DNA from: Sulfidibacterium sp036244975
GTDB taxonomy: Bacteria; Bacteroidota; Bacteroidia; Bacteroidales; F082
Assembly: GCA_036244975.1 (NCBI GenBank)
Contig: BTTE01000076.1
Coordinates: 1-10,638, forward strand
DNA length: 10,638 nucleotides
Reading direction: 5' to 3'
The translations under genes and the position numbers were made by a program. Positions 5,479 to 10,638 of this stretch are shown piece after piece (within the stretch, counting starts at the first letter, position 1; the number at the start of each line of letters is the position of its first letter). The notes under the pieces were generated by a model. That model was given only the letters and a program-made list of their open reading frames with translations. It was not told the origin of the DNA and did no database searches.

Positions 5479-7668
5479 CTATTTTATGAATAACAGCTCG
5501 CGGTATTTGGGAAGCGGCCACAGGTTATCGTCGACCAGCAATTCCAGTTTATCCACATGTTTACGAATATCGGCAAAGCAGGGAAGCACCGTATCACGGT
5601 AAGCAATGGCTTTTTGCGCATAGTCGGTAACGACATTGGCTTTTTTGCGCGCTTCTATCATAACATCCACTCCCTCTTTGATTCCGGCCACATGGTTGGA
5701 AATCTCTATAATCGTATTTAACTGGCTTCGTGACAATTGTACGTAAGTCTTTGTATCAAGCACATCCTGCAGGCCTTTTGTATTCTCAATCAGACGGTTT
5801 TGATACTGGATGGCAGTAGGCAAGATATGGTTAATGGCGAGATCGCCGAGTACACGGGCTTCAATCTGTATCTTTTTGATATACTTCTCCAGCTTTATTT
5901 CGTAGCGTGCCAGGAGTTCGGTACGGCTCAAAACATGATGTTTTTCAAAAAGGGCAATACTTTTTTCCGACACAAAAGCCAGCAAAGCATCCGGCGTGTT
6001 GCTGTTGTTCGACAATCCGCGTTTGGCTGCCTCATCCAGCCAGTCAGCGCTGTATGAATTACCTTCAAAACGAATATCTTTAGACGCAATAATATATTTT
6101 TTCACCACATTAAAAATGGCGACTTCTGTCGATAATCCCTCTTTTATCTGTCCATCCACCTCTGCTTCAAATTTGGTCATTTGCTCCGCCACAATGGTGT
6201 TCAAAACAAACATGGGTTTGGCCGTGTTGGCTGTGGAGCCGACGGCTCTGAACTCAAATTTATTTCCTGTAAAAGCAAAGGGCGACGTCCGGTTCCGGTC
6301 GGTGTTATCCAACAGGATTTCAGGAATTTTCGGAATATCTTTAATCACATTGTGCCCGTTATGGTTATTGATATCTTTGCGAATGGGCATTTTTTCTATT
6401 TCATCCAATGTCTCCGCAATCTGTTTGCCAAGGAAAACGGAAATGACGGCCGGTGGTGCTTCATTGGCTCCGAGACGCAGGTCGTTTCCTTCGGAAGCCA
6501 CACTGGCTCTGAGCAACTCTTCATCTTCCCGTATTGCCATTAAAATGTTGGCCAGGATGGTGATGAACCGGAAATTATCTTTCGGGGTTTTCCCCGGAGA
6601 AAGCAGGTTTATACCGGTGTTGGTAGCCATAGACCAATTGTTGTGTTTTCCCGAGCCGTTGATACCGGCATAGGGTTTTTCGTGCAACAGTGCCTTAAAA
6701 TGATGCTTGCGGGCCACCTTTTCCAGCATGTGCATGAGGAGTTGGTTATGGTCAACGGCAACGTTTACCTCTTCAAACATCGGGGCACATTCAAACTGGC
6801 TCGGGGCCACTTCATTGTGTCTGGTTTTTAAAGGAATTCCTAATTTATGTACCTCTATTTCAAGGTCTTGCATAAAGGCGAGAGCACGGTCGTTGATGGT
6901 ACCGAAATAATGATCGGACAACTGTTGGTCTTTGGCGGAAGCATGTCCGAAAACTGTTTTTCCGGTCAGAACCAAGTCAGGGCGGGCGGCAAAAAGGGCC
7001 TCATCCACGAGAAAATATTCCTGTTCCCAACCGAGGGTAGGATATACTTTCGTCACATCTTCATCAAAATAGCGGCAAATTTGTGAGGCAACTTTATCGA
7101 GTGCAGCCACCGACTTCAGCAGCGGGGTTTTATAGTCCAGCGATTCGCCGGTGTAGGAGACAAAAATAGTAGGAATACACAAAGTATTATCCAGGATAAA
7201 TGCCGGCGAAGTGGGATCCCATGCGGTATAGCCCCGTGCTTCGAATGTGGAACGAATACCGCCGCTGGGGAAACTGGAAGCATCCGGCTCCTGCTGACTA
7301 AGTTGGGTTCCCTGAAAATGTTCCAGTGCAAGACCGTTGGAAAGCGGATTGATAAAAGCATCGTGTTTTTCGGCTGTAGAGCCGGTGAGCGGATGAAACC
7401 AGTGCGTGTAATGTGTAGCGCCTTTGCTCATCGCCCAGGCTTTCATGGCCGAAGCCACCTGGTCGGTAACTCTGCGCTCAATACTCACATCCATTTCGAT
7501 TGCTTTCATCACGGCACGAAAGGCTTCCTCGGTCAGGTATTCGTGCATAACGGACTGATTAAATGTCATGGAGCCAAAATAATCGGACACTTTGTTGGAT
7601 GGATAATGGACTTCCACCACCTTTCTGTTTAAGGTTTTCTCCAGCGCAATAAATCTAAATGTTGCCAT
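5479..7668 (-). CDS. glnN: Type III glutamine synthetase
   Basis: It makes glutamine from glutamate, ammonium and ATP. At 729 aa it has the length of the GSIII class (about 700-730 aa), far longer than GSI or GSII. Class motifs are all present: THYTHWFHPLTGSTAEKHDAF (86-105, also split by family convention), GWEQEYFLVD at 213-222, EVAPSQFE at 286-293, NGSGKHNNWS at 337-346, LGANEAPPA at 399-407, NRTSPFAF at 459-466 and FEFRAVGS at 471-478. These build the metal, nucleotide and glutamate sites. The N-terminus RFIALEKTLNRKVVEV fits known Bacteroides GSIII starts, so the ATG at 7666-7668 is kept although it lies 40 nt inside the symporter gene. Only weak promoter-like sequence (TACATTTA at 7719-7712) precedes it, suggesting at least partial co-transcription with the upstream genes. 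No frameshift or missing motif is seen. Confidence 0.97.
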   Translation of the reverse strand: MATFRFIALEKTLNRKVVEVHYPSNKVSDYFGSMTFNQSVMHEYLTEEAFRAVMKAIEMDVSIERRVTDQVASAMKAWAMSKGATHYTHWFHPLTGSTAEKHDAFINPLSNGLALEHFQGTQLSQQEPDASSFPSGGIRSTFEARGYTAWDPTSPAFILDNTLCIPTIFVSYTGESLDYKTPLLKSVAALDKVASQICRYFDEDVTKVYPTLGWEQEYFLVDEALFAARPDLVLTGKTVFGHASAKDQQLSDHYFGTINDRALAFMQDLEIEVHKLGIPLKTRHNEVAPSQFECAPMFEEVNVAVDHNQLLMHMLEKVARKHHFKALLHEKPYAGINGSGKHNNWSMATNTGINLLSPGKTPKDNFRFITILANILMAIREDEELLRASVASEGNDLRLGANEAPPAVISVFLGKQIAETLDEIEKMPIRKDINNHNGHNVIKDIPKIPEILLDNTDRNRTSPFAFTGNKFEFRAVGSTANTAKPMFVLNTIVAEQMTKFEAEVDGQIKEGLSTEVAIFNVVKKYIIASKDIRFEGNSYSADWLDEAAKRGLSNNSNTPDALLAFVSEKSIALFEKHHVLSRTELLARYEIKLEKYIKKIQIEARVLGDLAINHILPTAIQYQNRLIENTKGLQDVLDTKTYVQLSRSQLNTIIEISNHVAGIKEGVDVMIEARKKANVVTDYAQKAIAYRDTVLPCFADIRKHVDKLELLVDDNLWPLPKYRELLFIK

Positions 7669-9128
7669 AATCTTTTTGTTTTTGTAGATTTTTTAATGAT
7701 TAACAGTCCTATAAATGTAATCAGTCCATTCAAAAGTAAAATTTCAAATCCCGTCTGATAACCGGAAAATCCATATTCCAAAGCCTTGCTTAGAAGCCAG
7801 GCCAGAAATGGGGAAAGAACAGCTACCACGGGAACCCATTTATCCTTCAGCGGGAAACGGGTGAAAAGTCCAAAACCATACAAACCAAGTAACGGCCCGT
7901 AAGTATATCCGGCAAAAGTAAACAGCTGGGCAATTATTGCTTCGTTGTTAATGACTTTGAACAAGACGATGACAAAGATAATGATTAACATCATTACAAA
8001 ATGCAATCTTTCGCGCTTTTTCCTCAAAATTCCCTGGTTGTCGGCATGCCTCTTGTCCAATTCCATTATATCAATCGTTAGCGTAGTGGTAAGAGCAGTG
8101 AGGGCACTATCGGCACTGGAGTATGCTGCGGCGATTAATCCGATGGTAAAAACCAACCCGCCGGCCACTCCAAGGTAGTTAAACGCTATTTCAGGGAAGA
8201 GATGATCGGTCAAACCGGAAGTATTGAGATGCAAATGGGCAGCATAAAAATAAAGCACTGCGCCGAGAAAAAGAAAAATCAGGTTTACGGGAACCAGTAT
8301 CAGACTCAGTACTGTCATGTTCTTACGGGAATCTTTCAGGTTGCGACAGCTCAGATTTTTCTGCATCATGTCCTGGTCAAGTCCTGTCATGGCAATGGTG
8401 ATAAACATCCCGCTCAGGAAAAGCTTCACGAAGTTCTGCGAACTTTTTACGTTGGTAATAAATATTTGGGAGTAATCGCTTTTCCACACCAACGACCACA
8501 TTTCACCAAGACTCGTATGCATGTCATAAATGATAATACCCATGGTGATAAACACGGCAAGCAACATAAAAGTGGTCTGTAATGTATCAGTCCATACAAT
8601 GGTTTTGATACCGCCTTTCAAAGTATAAAGCTGAATTAGAAACATAAAAAGCACCACGGTTACCCAAAACGGAATGCCATAATGGTCAAAGACAAAAAGC
8701 TGCAGGACGCTTATCACCAGATACATACGAAACGAAGCACCAACAATTCGCGAAAGCAGAAAAAACAAGGAGCCGGTTTTGTAGGATGCCCGGCCAAAGC
8801 GCTGGCCGAGGTATGTATAAATAGAGGTGAGGTTCAGTTTGTAATAGACAGGCAACAAAACGGTACTTACTACGGCATAACCTGCTACATAACCCAGCAC
8901 AATGACGAAATAGGTAAAATGTGTACTGCCCACCCAGCCCGGAACAGAAATAAAAGTAACCCCCGACAAAGAAGCGCCGATCATTCCGTAAGCCACTATC
9001 ATCCAGGGCGATTTACGGTTACCGATAAAAAAGCTCTCGTTGTCAGCTTTGCGGGAAGTCCACCACGAAATCAGGAAAATAAAAAGTGTGTATAACGAAA
9101 AGGTAACAAGAATCAATGCCGGAGTCAT
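7629..9128 (-). CDS. Sodium:solute symporter (SSS family) of unknown substrate
   Basis: A 499-aa inner-membrane transporter that should couple inward Na+ flow to uptake of a small solute. About 13 hydrophobic segments fit the SSS/LeuT fold with an N-terminal extra helix. Recognisable parts are GMIGASLSGVTFISVPGWV at 48-66 (first core helix, unwound region), GGIKTIVWTDTLQ at 172-184 (family signature) and AAAYSSADSALTAL at 333-346, where the paired serines 337-338 correspond to the Na2 sodium site. Substrate cannot be told from sequence; SSS members carry sugars, sialic acid, amino acids, nucleosides and vitamins. Its ATG overlaps the gmhB stop by 4 nt (ATGA), and its last 12 codons plus stop overlap the start of glnN in another frame. 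The link to heptose or nitrogen metabolism is by position only. Confidence 0.9.
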   Translation of the reverse strand: MTPALILVTFSLYTLFIFLISWWTSRKADNESFFIGNRKSPWMIVAYGMIGASLSGVTFISVPGWVGSTHFTYFVIVLGYVAGYAVVSTVLLPVYYKLNLTSIYTYLGQRFGRASYKTGSLFFLLSRIVGASFRMYLVISVLQLFVFDHYGIPFWVTVVLFMFLIQLYTLKGGIKTIVWTDTLQTTFMLLAVFITMGIIIYDMHTSLGEMWSLVWKSDYSQIFITNVKSSQNFVKLFLSGMFITIAMTGLDQDMMQKNLSCRNLKDSRKNMTVLSLILVPVNLIFLFLGAVLYFYAAHLHLNTSGLTDHLFPEIAFNYLGVAGGLVFTIGLIAAAYSSADSALTALTTTLTIDIMELDKRHADNQGILRKKRERLHFVMMLIIIFVIVLFKVINNEAIIAQLFTFAGYTYGPLLGLYGFGLFTRFPLKDKWVPVVAVLSPFLAWLLSKALEYGFSGYQTGFEILLLNGLITFIGLLIIKKSTKTKRLWQHLDLLRWRKP

Positions 9129-9682
9129 AATGTTTTTCTTATTAAAAGTGTAGCTAATGAGGGCAAATCCCGGGTTATATAATCAACGGTTTCAGGGGAT
9201 ACGGGTTCATCACCCATGAGGATGGTAAACATGCCGGCATTTTTTCCGAAAACCATGTCGCTTTCCGCATCTCCCACCATAATACTTTTATTAAAATCGA
9301 TTTCGGGGAACCTCTTTTTGGCTTTCAACGCCATGAAAGCAGAAGGCTTCCGGCAATTACCGGGCTTTGAAGCCACATCCGGACAATGAAAAACCGCATC
9401 GATTTTACCCCCTGCCTTTTCCACCTCGACAAACATTTTGCGATGCACGGCTTCCAGCTGCGCTTCGTTCATAATGCCCTTTCCAATCCCCTGCTGGTTG
9501 GTTATCACGATGATTCTCCCGAATATCCGGCTGAAAACCGCAAGACTTTCCGGCACACCGGGCAGAAATTCAAAAGCCTCCCAATGCTGCACGTAACCAC
9601 CATAGATACGTTTGTTGATAATACCGTCGCGGTCTAAAAACAACGTCCAGCTTTTATTGATATTTTTCGGAAAAGCTGCCAT
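9125..9682 (-). CDS. gmhB: D,D-heptose 1,7-bisphosphate phosphatase (HAD family)
   Basis: A 185-aa cytosolic phosphatase of the HAD-IIIA group, expected to remove the C7 phosphate from D-glycero-D-manno-heptose 1,7-bisphosphate in LPS or S-layer heptose synthesis. Motif I is FLDRDGIIN with D17 and D19, motif II ITNQQGIGKG with T61/N62, the lysine is K112 in CRKP, and motif III VGDAESDM with D138 and D142. The zinc loop of E. coli GmhB has the ligand pattern C-x-H ... C-x-C; here it reads C100-P-D102 ... G108-N-C110, keeping only two cysteines, and the loop is short. Zinc binding may be altered or lost. The gene starts 3 nt after the gmhA stop, which supports the heptose role; histidinol-phosphatase of the same fold is the main alternative. 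Confidence 0.88.
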   Translation of the reverse strand: MAAFPKNINKSWTLFLDRDGIINKRIYGGYVQHWEAFEFLPGVPESLAVFSRIFGRIIVITNQQGIGKGIMNEAQLEAVHRKMFVEVEKAGGKIDAVFHCPDVASKPGNCRKPSAFMALKAKKRFPEIDFNKSIMVGDAESDMVFGKNAGMFTILMGDEPVSPETVDYITRDLPSLATLLIRKTL

Positions 9683-9685
9683 GGA

Positions 9686-10255
9686 CTACTGCGGGAAGAT
9701 TGTTTTTTCGATTTTCTCACAAATAACATGGCCAATGAGGATATGCATTTCCTGAATGCGCGCCGTATTTTCGGAAGGTACCCGGATGCACAGCTCGCAA
9801 AGTTTTGCCAGCTCACCCCCTGCGGCTCCCGTCAGACCAATGGTAACCATGTGCTGTTTTTTGGCCTGTTTAACGGCGGCGACCACGTTAGCCGAGTTGC
9901 CGGAAGTACTCAGCGCAATGAGCACATCGCCACGGCGTCCGGCCGCTTCCACCATGCGGCTGTAAACCACATCGTAGGAATAGTCGTTGGCGACAGCTGT
10001 CAGAAAAGAGGTATTTACATGCAACGCTTCGGCATACAAAGGTTTACGGTCGTACTGAAACCGTCCCGAAAGTTCTGCGGCAATGTGCTGGGCATCGGCA
10101 GCGCTTCCGCCGTTTCCGCACAAAAGTATTTTTCTGTCCTGTTGCAGTGCTTCGATGCAATACTCTGCCGCACTCTTTACCAGCATAAGCTGGCCGGTGT
10201 CGTTTAAGAATTTCTGCTTAACGCTAATACTCTCTTCTATAGCTTTTTTAATCAT
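9686..10255 (-). CDS. gmhA: Sedoheptulose 7-phosphate isomerase
   Basis: GmhA converts sedoheptulose 7-phosphate to D-glycero-D-manno-heptose 7-phosphate, the first step of the ADP-heptose pathway. It is a 189-aa SIS-domain protein. CGNGGSAADAQH (46-57) is the phosphate and metal loop, and STSGNSANVV (116-125) the second SIS phosphate-binding loop. H57, E61, Q168 and H176 match E. coli zinc and catalytic residues H61, E65, Q172 and H180, all with a constant shift of four. The frame can be extended to a TTG at 10352-10354, but homologues begin near MIKKAIEESI, so the ATG at 10253-10255 (or the ATG two codons earlier, 10259-10261) is preferred. It heads the four-gene set; the kinase/adenylyltransferase (HldE) is not in the window. 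Confidence 0.95.
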   Translation of the reverse strand: MIKKAIEESISVKQKFLNDTGQLMLVKSAAEYCIEALQQDRKILLCGNGGSAADAQHIAAELSGRFQYDRKPLYAEALHVNTSFLTAVANDYSYDVVYSRMVEAAGRRGDVLIALSTSGNSANVVAAVKQAKKQHMVTIGLTGAAGGELAKLCELCIRVPSENTARIQEMHILIGHVICEKIEKTIFPQ

Positions 10256-10281
10256 ACCCATAACCCCGGATTTTAGTCCTG

Positions 10282-10289
10282 CAAGTATA
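10282..10289 (-). promoter_or_regulatory. Weak candidate -7 element upstream of gmhA
   Basis: TATACTTG on the minus strand matches five of the six fixed bases of TAnnTTTG, 26 nt before the preferred gmhA ATG. No TTTG is found at the -33 position. If used, it would place the transcript start downstream of the long TTG frame and support the shorter protein. Confidence 0.3.
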
Positions 10290-10403
10290 GCAAAAAGATT
10301 GCAGCCGTTGGGGAAGTTCCGGTATATTTCCGGAAAAATGAAAAAGCCTGACAAAAAACGGCAGCGGAAAATAAATTTTAACGGTTATCCGGAATGTAAA
10401 AAA

Positions 10404-10532
10404 GGATGTCCAAAAAGTAAAGTTCACGCGAAGAACGCAAAAGTTAAACTGTTAAGAATAAGCGTTTTGCGCTCTTAGCGTTTTCTTCGCGACTTTTGCG
10501 TGAACCATTAAACACTGCCTTTTTGGACAGCC
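10404..10532. repeat. 129-bp inverted-repeat (MITE- or REP-like) element
   Basis: The ends are GGATGTCCAAAAAG (10404-10417) and the complement of GGCTGTCCAAAAAG (10519-10532), 13 of 14 bases identical. A second pair, GTTCACGC at 10422-10429 and GCGTGAAC at 10498-10505, lies inside, followed on both arms by CGCAAAAG- and CGAAGAA-type sequence in shuffled order. The middle has no ORF. Elements with TTCGCG/TTTGCGTGAA words are widespread in Bacteroidota intergenic DNA (from general familiarity, not a search). It sits 7 nt from the 3' end of tRNA-Gly and could also act as its terminator. No clear target-site duplication is visible. Confidence 0.7.
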
Positions 10533-10539
10533 TCCCTGA

Positions 10540-10611
10540 GCGGCAAATGGGGCTCGAACCCACGACCCTCAGCTTGGGAAGCTGATGCTCTACCAACTGA
10601 GCTACTGCCGC
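10540..10611 (-). tRNA. tRNA-Gly (anticodon CCC)
   Basis: A complete 72-nt cloverleaf without an encoded CCA. The acceptor arms are GCGGCAG and TTGCCGC (one G-T pair), the D stem is GCTC/GAGC, and the anticodon stem TCAGC/GCTGA holds the loop TTCCCAA, giving anticodon CCC for codon GGG. The variable loop is GGGTC, and the T stem GTGGG/CCCAT encloses TTCGAGC. It lies upstream of gmhA on the same strand, separated by the inverted-repeat element. Confidence 0.96.
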
Positions 10612-10621
10612 AATAAAGCTG

Positions 10622-10629
10622 CAAAATTA
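10622..10629 (-). promoter_or_regulatory. -7 promoter element of tRNA-Gly
   Basis: TAATTTTG on the minus strand matches TAnnTTTG and lies 10 nt before the first tRNA base. The -33 position would fall past the end of the window and cannot be judged. Confidence 0.5.
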
Positions 10630-10638
10630 AAAAGTTTT

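Noticed and set aside
5996..6673. 225-codon plus-strand open frame across glnN
   Set aside because: It lies opposite conserved GSIII motifs and its translation looks like a shadow of that gene.
7116..7361. 81-codon minus-strand frame inside glnN
   Set aside because: Same strand but a different frame within an intact, well-conserved gene; no start context and no recognisable domain.
10256..10354. N-terminal extension of gmhA from a TTG
   Set aside because: Homologues begin near MIKKAIEESI, the added 33 residues look non-native, and a candidate -7 element lies inside the extension.

Overview
The window looks like chromosome of a Bacteroidota bacterium, probably Bacteroidales or a relative. 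The evidence is a type III glutamine synthetase (GlnN), a DUF4831-family exported protein, and several upstream sites matching the Bacteroidota promoter consensus (TAnnTTTG at -7, in two cases with TTTG 20 nt upstream). I cannot name the genus. All real genes read on the minus strand, so transcription runs from high to low coordinates.

The right part (about 4173-10638) is ordinary, moderate-GC core genome. From its upstream end it holds tRNA-Gly(CCC), a 129-bp inverted-repeat element, and a tightly packed set gmhA - gmhB - sodium:solute symporter - glnN. The junctions in that set are a 3-nt gap, a 4-nt ATGA overlap and a 40-nt overlap. A strong intrinsic terminator follows at 5381-5417. gmhA and gmhB are two steps of the heptose branch that feeds LPS or surface-glycan synthesis; glnN assimilates ammonium. 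After the terminator comes a DUF4831 gene with its own -7 element and a signal peptide.

The left part (1 to about 4000) is visibly AT-rich and accessory. It holds three small units, each with a recognisable promoter: (i) a Nif11-leader RiPP precursor ending in a short Cys-containing core, followed by a radical SAM/SPASM maturase; (ii) a pRiA4b ORF-3-like protein; (iii) a YefM-YoeB toxin-antitoxin pair. Each unit is followed 9-14 nt after its last stop by an imperfect palindrome. The one at 65-121 fits the integron attC core-site consensus at both ends; the one at 2380-2424 shares a 26-nt segment with it; the one at 3268-3313 is more divergent. My best reading is a row of integron-like gene cassettes with no integrase in view, one of which carries a RiPP pathway. 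The gene calls are firm; the cassette interpretation is a hypothesis.

The most interesting item is the two-gene RiPP locus: an 86-aa Nif11-type precursor with a GG site before PCHTKCAPISSN, and a maturase with a complete seven-Cys SPASM pattern. No transporter or protease gene is in the window.
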